Positions 11,095 to 22,905 of a stretch of 64,000 nt of DNA are shown here, one piece after another. Positions within the stretch are counted from its first letter, which is position 1, and each line of letters opens with the position of its first letter. Origin of the DNA: Uloborus plumipes. Taxonomy: Eukaryota; Arthropoda; Arachnida; Araneae; Uloboridae. The translations under genes and the position numbers were made by a program. The notes beneath the pieces are model-generated. The model worked only from the letters and a program-made list of their open reading frames with translations, was not told the DNA's origin and ran no database searches. The stretch spans positions 39,324-103,323 of the forward strand of contig JAXGGA010003409.1 in the NCBI GenBank assembly GCA_038373865.1, given 5' to 3'.

Positions 11095-11903
11095 GGAATT
11101 CCGCACGGGTCACCTAGTTTATGGTAAATTGTTGAAGCGACTTTTTGATCTTTCGGGTGCCATGAGTAACTAAACATTCTTCAAAGTTCGCCACTTGAAA
11201 AAGTTAGGAAACTCGTCTTGTGCTGAAATATTTTACACTCAGAATGAAAAAGGTGCATAAGTAGAAAATTGAAAATTTTACTTGTCATAAAAAAAAATAA
11301 ATAAAAAATAAGAAAAAAAGAAAGAAAAAAAAGTGCACGTTTTTATAAACTTTGACGCAAAAAAGAAAGTTTCTCATGCTTGTGCACGTCTGTCTGTGGC
11401 ATTGTAGTTTCTAAACGGATAAACAGATTAATTACTCAAAAGGTGACTTGATCGAGAGAGTTCTCGATTTTTTCATTTTATTTTAAAATGAAAGAACAAC
11501 ATACATGAACGTCATTGGTGGAAAAAAATGCGATATTACAAGTAGTTTTTTTTTTTAATAATTTTTAAAACTCAAGGGACGGTGACGTTATATGGCTGAT
11601 TTGATTTTTCGCTCCTCGACCGTCGGCGCCAATCTAGCGAGGGGCTATGGCTATTGGCAATGGTCAAAACAGGTTTTCCTCGTACTCACAACGCTGCTGA
11701 TCAAAGACTGCCGTAATGGGTAAACGTCGCCAAGTAATGCATATCTAAAAATGTGACAACCGTTTTCTCCGCAAAATGATTGAAACTATACACCCACGGC
11801 AGGTTATTGGTTTGACCTTTGATGAATCTATTCCACATCATAAATTAAAAGACTTGAATTTGTGTTCTCATTAATAATGGAAGAAAAAAAAAACCTCCGC
11901 AAT
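10280..11903. other. Intronic stretch, one SINE/LINE-like poly-A tail
   Basis: No gene seen. At about 11048-11092 there is a run of roughly 45 T. It is followed by GCGGAATTCCGCACGGGTCA, so on the minus strand a sequence ending in GAATTCCGC is followed by poly-A, as at the 3' end of a retrotransposed element. I cannot define its 5' end. The stretch at 11570-11760 is GC-richer but has no recognised structure. Confidence 0.45.
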
Positions 11904-11974
11904 CATGGGCGCCTATATGCGAAATTTTAAGGGGGGGGGGGGCTCAGACATTTTCCCCATAGTTTACAGTTAAA

Positions 11975-12039
<65 letters not shown>

Positions 12040-12616
12040 TGTGTGTGTGGTGGTGTGTGTTCTTTTATTTGATTTACTAAGAATATGAAAGTACTAGACT
12101 CGTTAAGATATAAATTTTTATAATTTACTCTGACTTAATTGAAATTGAGATTACTAAACACAGTTTGACCGTTTACAGAAAATGCATGTATGTGTGTCAC
12201 ATACATGCAAGGCGTTATCCAGAAAAAAAAATCGGGGAGGGCCCATTTCGCACATTGACCAAACACACACATTTTTTGTGTGTTATGAGTCTTTTTGTTT
12301 ATTGACTCCTCCTGCCCATGCTGTTTCTTGTGCGGTTTTTTTTATTTATTTTTTGTTGTTAATTGTTTGGACTGACCTTTATTGGGGTAGAGGTATCAAA
12401 AGAGAGATGCAATGAACTCTTTTAAGTGGGGTGGAATATTCGTAATTTTGGGGGGGGGGGGTCCGGGGGTTTTCCCCCGGGGAAATTTTTGAAAAAAGTT
12501 TTTAAATTCTGCATTTTGAGGCCTCGTATGGGGCATATGGGACTTCAAAAATGTGTTAGAAAAATAAGCAAACAAAAAATTTTTAAATGTTCCGCAATCT
12601 TTTGCAAATTAAGATC

Positions 12617-12650
<34 letters not shown>

Positions 12651-13479
12651 GTAGTTTAACAAACGTTTGACATTAATTGACGGAGTGGAAGAACGAGGGG
12701 AAAAAAAAGACGAATACATCATCACTTGCTTACATCGATTTTCAGTATAAATAGTTACATAGTCAGTTTCCTGTCAGTTACATAGTAGTTTTTGATAAAT
12801 TTCCCAACTTACCGACAGAAACAGCACTTAGTATAAAATGACCAAAAGTATAAAATGCATAAAATTCTTTAGAACAAATAGTGTAGCGATTCAAAAAATG
12901 ATTTACGAGAGAGTAATATTCTGGCCATTTAGTTAATTCATAGTTTATTTTTTGATAAGAAATATAATTGAAGCACTTTTTAAGGAGTTCCAAAAAGGTA
13001 TTTAATGATTTTCAAAGACTCTAGAACAGGTCTGGGTCCGTCGCCCTCCCCCCGAAATCCGAAATGTTTTGTAATGTAAAACACACACAAAAAAAAAAAA
13101 AAAGTTTTATTTTTTTCCAAATTCCAAATGCCAAGTTGTCTTACATCCTCGGATTAGCCCACTCTTTATCTTAACCGCTAGTTCGCAGACATGGGGAGTT
13201 TCCCATGCAAATGCGGCGTTGGTTGATCCACGAATCTGTCTTTGCTTTTCTATGGAAGAATGTAGGAAGAGACTGCCAGGAAATTGCCAAATTGGTAGGA
13301 AATTGCAAAATTCTGAAAGCGATTTCAGTGTAGATTATATTTATTAAAATTTGGCATTTTTAATAACTTATTTTTTAATGGGTGAAGAAAAAAAAATTCC
13401 GAATAAATAGTACTAAAAGCAAAAAAAAAAAGCTAACTTCCAGGGGGGAAGCTCGAGCCCCCCCTTATGGGCTCCCATG
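11904..13479. mobile_element. hAT-like non-autonomous element
   Basis: The left end CATGGGCGCCTATA and right end TTATGGGCTCCCATG are inverted. Flanking 8-mers TCCGCAAT (11896-11903) and TCTGCAAT (13480-13487) match at seven of eight positions, as expected for a hAT target duplication. G-rich runs lie just inside the left end and at 12452. The 1.58-kb interior has no transposase frame; open frames there are short and low in complexity. Confidence 0.7.
11974..12036. repeat. (AT)n microsatellite
   Basis: About 30 AT dinucleotides followed by a short GT/TG-rich tract, inside the hAT-like element at 11904-13479. Confidence 0.95.
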
Positions 13480-13676
13480 TCTGCAATGAAAAGCTCGTAT
13501 AGCTGCAATACAATTTTTGTATGTGAAAGGCTGAAAATACAGATGTCACTGGTTTCGTTCCTCAGTGAGAGCTCTGCGCGGTGGTTTTTTAAAAATTCAT
13601 TAAAAATTAATCATTGTGTTTGAAAATTCGGCGATGGTGAATTTTTGTGTTTTGTAAGTCTCTTGGTTAAGAATAT

Positions 13677-15332
13677 CACTGTTCGACAAAAAAAAACCTT
13701 GAAAATGCTTCTGGTATTTTGAAGGCTGATTCTTATGTAAAATGACCCCCTGAATCCGAATATGACCCCCGTTTTCCCCCATCACGTCCCAATTTTTTTT
13801 AAAACGCCCCCCTTTTTTTTTCATTTTTCCTTAGTTTCAGGGCTATAATATTTTTTTTGGAGGGGAAAGGAGCCTTATATTCACCAATAAATTTTTTTGA
13901 ATGTCAAGAGAGACTCAAAGTTTAAAATCATGAGCACCGAGAAAAAATCGGGGAACTTGGGGGGGCGTGGCCCCCCAAAATATTTGAAAAATCACCAAAA
14001 ACGATCTTTTTAGTCTAGTTTCTTTAAAAAGACCTTTAAAACATTTTTTTCGGTGCAGAACCAGAGTATAAGATCCGCTCCTATGGCTCCTGGGTCAGAA
14101 AAAATTTTCACGCTGTAAAATTTTTAAAAAAAAATAAAATAATGCTTTAAAAATCGCACTTTGCACTCGAGTTTTAAAGCAGGTCTTCAGCCAAAAAAAA
14201 AAACAAAATTGTGGCTGATTCTTATGTCAAATGACCCCCTATTTCCAAATATGACCTCAGTTTCCCTCCTCCACCCCCTCTTTCCAGAGAGTCCCCCCCC
14301 CCCAATTCAGAGTCATTTTACTAATTCGGAGGGGAAAAGTACATTACGTAACCCGTTAACATAATTCTAAAAGGCAACAGAGGTTCAAAGTTCAAAATCA
14401 TGTACATGTGTACCAAAAATATAAACTAGGGCGGTATACCTCCCCCTCCCCCCCCCCCCAAAAAAAAGAAAAGAAAATTCAATACTCTGATTTTTCACAA
14501 AAAAAAAAAAAAGTTTAAAACGTCTCTTAGAAAAACAAGAAAGGAAGTTTTTTTTTTTGGGGGGGGGGGGGGGTACACTGCCATAGTTTATATTTTTGGT
14601 ACACATGTACATGATTTTGAACTTTGAACCTCTGTTGCCTTTTAGAATTATGTTAACGGGTTACGTAATGTACTTTTCCCCTCCGAATTAGTAAAATGAC
14701 TCTGAATTGGGGGGGGGGGAACTCTCTGGAAAGAGGGGTGGAGGGGGAAACTGAGGTCATATTTGGAAATAGGGAGTCATTTGACATAAGAATCAGCCAC
14801 AATTTTTTTTTTTTTTTGGCTGAAGACCTGCTTTAAAACTCGAGTGCAAAGTGCGATTTTTAAAGCATTATTTTATTTTTTAAAAAAAATTTACAGCGTG
14901 AAAATTTTTTCTGACCCAGGAGTCATAGGAGCGGATCCTATACTCTGGTTCTGCACCGAAAAAAATGTTTCAAAGGTCTTTTTAAAGAAACTAGAATAAA
15001 AAGATCGTTTTTGGTGATTTTTCAAATATTTTGGGGGGCCACGCCCCCCCAAGTTCCAAGATTTTTTCTCGGTGCTCATGATTTTAAACTTTGAGTCTCT
15101 CTTGACATCCAAAAAAATTTATTGGTGAATATAAGGCTCTTTTCTCCTCCAAAAAAAATATTATAGCCCTGAAACTAAGGAAAAATGAAAAAAAAAGGGG
15201 GGCGTTTTAAAAAAAATTGGGACGTGATGGGGGAAAACGGGGGTCATATTCGGATTCAGGGGGTCATTTTACATAAGAATCAGCCTTCAAAATACCAGAA
15301 GCATTTTCAAGGTTTTTTTTTGTCGAACAGTG
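13677..15332. mobile_element. Foldback element with CACTG ends and 3-bp target duplication
   Basis: A 1656-bp palindrome. The left arm from CACTGTTCGAC is repeated inverted on the right, ending GTCGAACAGTG. The arms are about 800 bp each around a short A/T- and G/C-homopolymer centre near 14475-14545. The arms are very similar, so the same open frame appears on the minus strand at the left and the plus strand at the right; it is low in complexity and I do not call it a gene. TAT flanks both sides (13674-13676 and 15333-15335). CACTA/EnSpm transposons start with CACTA or CACTG and duplicate 2-3 bp, so that assignment fits, but no transposase is present. Confidence 0.78.
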
Positions 15333-15499
15333 TATTTAATGGGTTGAAGTTTCCCTGTAGCAGTTACTTATTTACAATGCAAACAAATGAATTCTGTAAA
15401 AGTGGTTTTTCTGCTGTCATAGTGTCAATATCAGAAAACCAACTCTCTGTGTTGTAATGCGCAAAATGTGTGTAATTCGCAGATTACGTGGGTTTTTAC

Positions 15500-16238
15500 T
15501 AGGGATGCACCGATTAATCGGCAGTACCGATTAATCGGCCATAATCGGCCACTTTTCCGATTATTAATAATCGGCAAAATTGGGCCGATTAATCGGCCTT
15601 TTTTTTTTTTATTCTTCTACGTATATTTGCCCTAAAAAACTATGATGAATAATTAGAGAAACAGTAATAATAATCCTCACAGTTGATGTAGACGTAGAGT
15701 TTTTAATAAATTAATTCTCCTACTTTGAATAAATATACATAGAAAATGTTGCAACATTTTTCACGTGGCGACAGTTTTCCCCTTAGTACAGTGCTTATAG
15801 ATAACCTCTAATTTTCACAAAGAATAAAAGTCTTGAACTAAATTGCAACTAATTATTGAAAAAAATGAATTAAAAGTATTCCTAAATTGGACGGCTCACC
15901 ACAGACTTCCCCTCCCCTTTTTTTAAAATTTTTATGTCCAATTTACAATGTGTTAATGTAATATTATTGACAATAATATGAATAAGGATCTAAGAAATTT
16001 GATAAAATATTGAAATTATTTTGTGAAAATTAGGAAAATGGAAAAAATATCTTCTTTCGGAAATAAATTACTTACGATTACTTAACTCGGAATTGTATGA
16101 GAGAAAAAACAGTGATGGTAAACTTGGTAATATTAGAAACAATCCTCCTTATCATTAATCGGCTCAGCCGATTAATCGGCCGATTATAAAAAAACGATTA
16201 ATCGGTAATCGGCCAATTTGCTTATTGGTGCATCCCTA
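15500..16238. mobile_element. hAT non-autonomous element with perfect 8-bp target duplication
   Basis: The ends TAGGGATGCACCGAT and TTGGTGCATCCCTA are inverted, and GTTTTTAC flanks both sides exactly (15492-15499 and 16239-16246). Subterminal clusters of the palindromic motif CCGATTAATCGG occur at both ends, likely transposase-binding repeats. The 739-bp length and absence of a transposase frame make it non-autonomous. The perfect duplication implies a fairly recent insertion. A decayed relative lies at 28347-28755. Confidence 0.92.
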
Positions 16239-16285
16239 GTTTTTACAAAAGAAAGAAATTTTCTGTACTTTAACAATTCGCCCTA

Positions 16286-17637
16286 TAGTCCGTGGAGTTA
16301 GTGCAAAAATATTTCACTTCTGGATACCAGTCTGAAATTTTATGTGGGGCTTATATACACATAGGAGGGCAAAAAAAGACGGGAGACACTTGATCGTAGG
16401 TCAATGTCATTCATATGATGACGTCATCAAAATGGCCGCTTTTACAGGTAAATACGTTCGTTTAACTGCTTAAAACTCCATCAGATTCAAATATTACAAA
16501 ACTCAAATATATCATCTGAAAGCTCTTTAAAACAGCAATTTAGAAAGATTTATTTTTTCTTTCTGAGGTCAAGGTCCCACCTGTAATGACGTCATCAAAA
16601 TGGCCGCTTTTACAGGTAAATACGTTTGTTTAACTCCCCCTAAAATTCCATCACAGATTTAAATAATTCAAAACTCAACTATATCATCGGAAAGCGCTTT
16701 AAAAGAGCTATTTAGAAAGATTTAATTTTTCTTACTGAGGTCAAGGGCCCACTTGTGATGACGTCATAAAAATGGCCGCTTTTACAGGTAAATACGTTCG
16801 TTTAATTGCTTAAAAATCCATCACAGATTGAAATATTGCAAACTTCAAAGAAATCATCTGAAAGCTCTTTAAAAGAGCTATTTAGAAAGATTTAATTTTT
16901 CTTTCTGAGGTCAAGGTCCCACCTGTAATGACGTCATCAAAATGGCAGCTTTTACGGGTATATGCGTTTGTTTAACTCCCCTTTAAATTCCATCATAGAT
17001 TTAAATATTTCAAAACTCAACTATATCATCTGAAAGCGTTTTAAAAGAGCTATTTAGAAAGATTTAATTTTTCTTTCTGAGGTCAAGGGCCCACCTGTGA
17101 TGACATCATCAAAATGGCCGCTTTTACAGGTAAATACGTTCGTTTAACTGTCATCACAGGTGGGCCTTTGACCTCAGACAGAAAAATTAAATCTTTCTAA
17201 ATATATCTTTTAAAGCGCTTTCAGATGATATAGTTGAGTTTTGAAATATTTATATCTATGGTGGAGTTTTAGGGGGAGTTAAACAAACGCATTTACCTGT
17301 AAATGCGGCCATTTTGATGATATCATTACAGATGGGACCTTGACCTCAGAAAGAAAAAATAAATCTAAATAGCTCTTTCAAAGAGCTTTCAGATGATACA
17401 TTTGAGTTTTGCAATATTTCAATCTATAATGGAGTTTTAGCAGTTAAACGAACGTATTTACCTGTAAAAGCTGCCATTTTGATGACGTCATCACAGGAAT
17501 GACCTTGACCTCCGATCAAGTGTCTCCCGGCGTTTTTTTTTTGATCTCCTATGTGAATATAAGCCCCACCTAAAATTTCAGACTGGTATCCGGAAGTGAA
17601 ATATTTTGGCTGTTTTTGTCGCTAACTCCACAGACTA
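16286..17637. mobile_element. Foldback element with internal ~170-bp repeats carrying TGACGTCA
   Basis: The left end TAGTCCGTGGAGTTAG and right end CTAACTCCACAGACTA are inverted, and inversion continues for about 140 bp (GGAAGTGAAATATT, AGACTGGTATCC, GTGTCTCCCG blocks). CTA flanks both sides. Inside, a unit of 168-172 bp recurs with the core TGACGTCATCAAAATGGCCG at about 16419, 16587, 16759, 16929 and 17101. The direction then flips near 17150 and two or three inverted copies follow. No coding sequence is present. Superfamily is not assignable; a TA or 3-bp target duplication is possible. Confidence 0.75.
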
Positions 17638-18526
17638 CTAGTTAATGGGCTAAATTCAGATTTTAGGGTTTTTTTTCAGAGAAAAGGTCTATTTTATCAG
17701 AACCATATTTCTATTATTTTGGTTAGAGGTATGTCTGTTCGGGTGGAATCTTGTAACTCAATTTTCACTCACTTTCTGTGATCGGATTCTTTTGAAATTT
17801 TTTATGTAACCTCAGACCGGATAGCAATGCAATATTTTATAACAAAATTAATTAACCATTAGTTATTAGTTAATTTCAATTTTAATTATTATTTTTGCAT
17901 AAATCCTCCAATATGAGGACGAACAAATACTCGCATAGATTAGAATTAAATACCTGTAAGAACCAATTTTTCTGCATAATATAGAAGTTGTTCAAATAAT
18001 CCAAAGTAATTAGATTATAAATTAAAATAGTTTTTAATTAATTTCATGCTAAAATGTAGGTGAGTTTTTAACTGAAGATTAGTTCTTGATCATGGTCATT
18101 GTTGAACAATACTTTTTTAAGTAAATGTCTTACATTTTTTTTACAAAGAAGGATGTCGCATTTTTTAAAGTATTTAAATATAAATCTTATTAAAAAAAAT
18201 ACGCTATCTTGCTATTAAATTTTGCCCCAGAAAATAGCACAGATGTATGTGCATCCATAAGCTCACTATTTTTTGCATTGAAAAAGGCGTTCCTTCTTCC
18301 TTGTAACGCCGAAACACGTGTCTGCAGTTTTCCAGTGAATTTGTGCTTTTCAAAAGTTGTATTTATCCTTTAACAATTAAATAGTTTGATAAATTATTGG
18401 TAGATGCATAAATTTTCACTTTAGATATGATTATGTCAAAAGAATGTGAGAAAAATGAAATGTATCGCACGTCTGTCAATCTCATTAAAGTGCTCAAAAT
18501 CGACAGCAAAATTTCATAATACTAAC
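17638..18526. other. Intronic stretch, nothing recognised
   Basis: AT-rich sequence between the foldback and the second composite repeat. I see no gene, inverted ends or tandem repeat in it. Confidence 0.5.
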
Positions 18527-20361
18527 AAGAAGTTCTGTCAAGAACTAAACGAGCCTACTTTCCCGTACATCGACATCGACATTCTCGCATCTGATCATTA
18601 TTCTCTTGATTATCTGAAACTGAAAATTATGTCAAACGTACCTTTTTAGCACATAGAGCTGATTTCGAAAAGCAAAATATACCCCTCTCATCAGATGAAA
18701 TGAAAGAGACACGTAAAAAGTAATTAACGAATAAATAAAGCTTTGTCGCACCTTTTAAAGAGTGCAACTGTTACAGTTCCTCCGTAGAAAAAATCCTCCA
18801 TTGTTTTCAAAAAAAAAAAATAATAATAATAATAACAAAATAAATAAATAAATAAATAAAAGTACAAAGAGCATCAAAGCGTATTTTATCAAAGAAAGAA
18901 AAAAAAAAAAGAAAAAAAAACTCGTCCGTTAATAAAATGTCTCGAATTTCACTTTTAATCGGTTGCCAGTTGTTAAATATAAATAAAGAATAAAATGTTC
19001 TCGTGAATGAAAAATTTGTTACAAAAAAAATCGTCTGCCAAAAAAAAATAATAATAATAAATAAAATAAAACAAATGAATAAATAAACAAAAAATCGTCT
19101 GCACAGTCAGTCATTTTTTTTTCTGAGCCTGCATTTCCGCCACGTTTGCGGAGTCGGAGTCGGAATCAAAGTCCTCACAGAAGATTACTCAGAAAAGTAC
19201 TTTACAAACACTATTTATCAAAACCATTTTCTTACAAAGTTAGTTTGAAGGAAATCCGACTTTAAGTTCAGAATCAACATTCAACTTAAATTCCCCGTAG
19301 ACGCTAATGTTAATTTTTTTTTCTGAACGGTTCAATATTGAACGAAAAATGGTTCAAATCAAATAGGTGGGGAAAGGTTGCTTGAACGGTTCAATATTGA
19401 ACGAAAAAATGCTCAAATGGAAAATTTAAATAGGGTAATGAAGTATCCTTGCTGAGATCCTTCGAACAAAAAAAAGTTTGTTCAAATCGGATTGTTCACT
19501 CAAAAGTTAGCATCGCGGGACAGGTTGTTTGAACGGTTCAAAGTTGAACCAAAAACTGTTCAAATCGAAAAATCAAATACGGGAATGAGCTGTACTCGCC
19601 GAGATCTTTCGAACAAAAAAAAGTTTATTCCATTCGGACTGTTCACTCAAAAGTTATTAGGTGGGGAAAGGTTACTTGAATGGTTCAATGTTGAACCAAA
19701 AATGTTCAAATTGAAAATTTAAATACGGTAATAAAGTATCCTTCCCGAGATGCTTCGAACAAAAAAAATTTTGTTTAAATCGGACTGTTCATTCAAAAGT
19801 TATTAGGGGTGACAGCTTGTTTGAACGGTTCAATGTTGAACGAAAAATTGTTCAATCGAAAATGTAGATACGGGAATGAAGTATCCTTGAAAAGATCTTT
19901 CGAACAAAAAAAAGTTTGTTCAAATCGGACTGTTCACTCAAAAGTTAGCATCGCTGGACCGGTTGTTTGAACGGTTCAAAGTTGAACCAAATATTGTTCA
20001 AATCGAAAAATCAAATACGGGAATGAGCTGTACTCGCCGAGATCTTTCCAACAAAAAAAATTTTGTCCAAATCGGAATGTTCATTCAAAAGTTATTAGGG
20101 GGGGACAGACAGACCGACAGACCGACCGACCGACCGACACACAAATTCCCCATCTCAATACCCTACTTTCAAATTTTTAATTTTTCGATATTCAATTTAC
20201 CTTTTTATTTTTTTTAACTTGGCGATATTTTTTTTAACTTGGCGATATTTTTTTTACTTGGCGATATTTTTTGGACTTGGCGATATTTTTTAGATGCATT
20301 AAGCTACTTTTAATACTTTTTTCGTCTTTCTTTTGTTTTTAACGGGAAAGTAGGCTAAAAA
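18527..20361. repeat. Composite repeat, copy 2
   Basis: Matches 6687-9738 from AAGAAGTTCTGTCAAGAACT through the 146-bp units and the GACA/GACC tract to the terminal ACGGGAAAGTAGGCT. It has five to six 146-bp units and only about four 19-bp units, against about 29 in copy 1. It lies in the same orientation and about 11.8 kb from copy 1, within the same intron. Confidence 0.8.
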
Positions 20362-20902
20362 GCAGAAAATAATTATTCAAATAAAAAAGGTTTTAAATTT
20401 ACCATGTTTTTAAAACGGACTGAAAATTTAAAAATAATTTATTCAAGCCTTGAGCTGATTTAAAGCACTATTGAGATTCAGTTGCTTTTACAAGTGCAAA
20501 AAAATGAGGAAAATTTGTGATTGGGAATTTTTAATATCTGTCAAAATACTTAAAAGGAAAAACATGAGGCACGAGTGATATCTACATAACCATAAGAGGT
20601 GTTAAGAATAGCAATCAGTGAGAAAACTTACAAAATCAATTAATTTTATTTGCAGTGCAACAAAATTTTTTGTTAAATTTATATGCAACTATTAACTATG
20701 CTCGTGCCTAGGTTTTCCCTTTTTATGATACCAGTATTTGATAGCTATTCAATATTCTCAATCACAAGTGTTTCGAGCAATTTGTCATAAGTTCTGAATC
20801 TCTATGTGGCTTTAAATCTATGTTAGGTTTTTTAATTTTTAGTCCGTTTTAAAGACATGGAAAATTAAAAACCTTTTTTATTTAAATAATTATTTCTGAT
20901 AA
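20362..20902. mobile_element. Inverted-repeat element abutting composite repeat copy 2
   Basis: About 80 bp at the left (AATAATTATTCAAATAAAAA, then a block with TTTTTAAAACGGACT) is repeated inverted at 20825-20902. The 540-bp AT-rich interior has no open frame. The exact ends and target duplication are unclear because the left end runs into the composite repeat. Confidence 0.55.
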
Positions 20903-21407
20903 GCAACTGCATGCATGTTGAAATTGTGAGGAAAAAAAAAACCTTTTTAAAACCTTTTTATGTAACTAAATAAAAGGCCCGACTACCTAGCGACGAAAGG
21001 TAATAAATAGAACTGTACAAGAGAACTCCCAGTAATGTTTGCGATGCGCCAATATTAGCTTTGCGGAGAGAAGGACCCGCGTAGACATATAAGCATTATT
21101 TTGTGAATCGCATTACGTTACACAGCCATATTTTATATTTTTTCAGAAACTCTAAAGCAATTTATATAATCAGCGATGAGGATAGTCTGAGTCCGTACAA
21201 TTGGTATTCTACTGTACCAATTTAAAGGACGAATTTTTCAGCGTGTAATGTAATTTCTTGTAACTTTCAAGTTATGTGAAACCTGAATTATAATCCTCAT
21301 TTTTTTTAGCAAAGTGAAAATACAATTTTGACAAATTGCCTTTTTCCCGCGAATGGTAACAATTTCATAGTTGGCAGATAAGGCATGAAAGCTCAATGAT
21401 TGAAAAA

Positions 21408-22035
21408 TTTTGATCTGTTGTCTGTTTCTATTTGTTAATAAATAAAATATTCATAATTTACTTGCTATCCCCGTATAATGATTACTCAGGAACTTGCAGA
21501 TATCATGCAGCGTCCATTTTCACAGTGGCGGTTTTACCATGTCACAATTGCAAAGGACTAAACGCTTGTTATAATGTAAAGAAACACTTTGCAACGATAT
21601 TGCAAATAAACAATAGTTTTCCTTTCATGACGTAGCGTTTGTATTCATGTCTGTGCCTCAACGCATCATTTCTAACATAGTACTTTCATGTGCAAAAATT
21701 AAGAAATTTTACTAAACCCTCGATTTTGATCTGTTTTCTGTTTATATTTGTTAATTGTTAATAAATAAACTACTCGTAATTTACTTACTATCCCCGTATA
21801 ACGATTACTAAGGAACTTGCAGATATCATGCAGTGTCTATTTTCACAGTGTGGTGGTTTTACCATGTCAGAATTGCAAAGGACTAAACGCTTGTTATAAG
21901 GTAAAGAAGAACTTTACAATGATATTGCAAATAAACAATAGTTTTCCTTTCATGACGTCGCGTTTGTATTCATGTTTGCGCCTCAACGCATCACTTCTAA
22001 CATACTTTCATGTGCAAAAATTAAGAAATTTACCA
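21408..22035. repeat. Tandem duplication, two ~320-bp units
   Basis: The block from TTTTGATCTGTTGTCTGTTT to CAAAAATTAAGAAATTT at 21408-21712 recurs at about 21725-22035 (GAACTTGCAGATATCATGCA at 21490 and 21813, offset 323). The copies differ by scattered substitutions and small indels, so the duplication is not brand new. Similar short open frames in each copy follow from the duplication and show no protein family. Confidence 0.88.
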
Positions 22036-22211
22036 AACTCTGCCACCCTGTATATTTTGTCCAATGACTGTAGAATCAACCTGTATAAACTCTTAAAAAC
22101 TTATAAGTACTTTTAAAACATATAATGATAAATCCGATTGAATCACAAAATAGATTCATTTTCAAGAGGAATATCTGAGCACTTTTGACCATATAGTATT
22201 TCCCTTCACAC

Positions 22212-22774
22212 CAGTGGCGCAGTCAAAAAAACTTTGAGAGGGATTTTCAATATCGAAGTTTATTGCTTCCTTTCTCGTCCATTTTCAAATGCAAAAATAT
22301 TGTTTGATATGCGTGTTTAACCAAACAGTTTCTATTGCAAAGTAATTATTAATCTGTAGCACTTGGTTAAAAATAATTCAAAATTCGTTTTGGTATCAAT
22401 GACTTTACAACAAAGAAAAGAAGGGAGGAGAAAGGAGCACAATATATTTATCATAACTTTCATTTTAATCTTATATCCATTTCGGGTGGTTTTTCTTCCT
22501 CTTTGAAATACACTCATATATTTCTGAATGCAATAGAGATGAGTCATTTAATCGTTTTTCGGAAATATCTAGGTATGAGCTCTAAACGCAAGAAAAGAAT
22601 GTCATAAGCCCTATAGAGAAACAATTTACTTAAAAAACTTCCAAAGTAAATAATAAATTAGCAAAAAAAAAAAAAAATATTTAAATACTTTTTTTTTCTA
22701 TTTGTGAAAAAATAGATTCATTAAAGTTCTGGGAAAAGTTAAACCCCAAAAGCCCTCCCGTGACTGCGTCACTG
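22212..22774. mobile_element. hAT MITE (CAGTGGCG ends)
   Basis: The left end CAGTGGCGCAGTCA and right end TGACTGCGTCACTG are inverted, with a perfect 8-bp duplication CTTCACAC at 22204-22211 and 22775-22782. It is 563 bp without a transposase frame. It lies about 130 bp from the donor of the LamG exon, inside the long intron. Confidence 0.9.
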
Positions 22775-22905
22775 CTTCACACATCCAATTTTTCATGAAA
22801 AACTTTAAAATCTTTGAAGAATTGATTTCAATTTCAATAAAAAAATAATAATAATATTTAAAATGATAAAAAAGAGGAGTAAAAGATATGAAGCAAAGCA
22901 CTCAC

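Noticed and set aside
13600..15457. Duplicate open frames MKKKGGRFKKNWDVMGENGG on opposite strands
   Set aside because: They are the two arms of one foldback element; the peptide is low in complexity and has no conserved domain.
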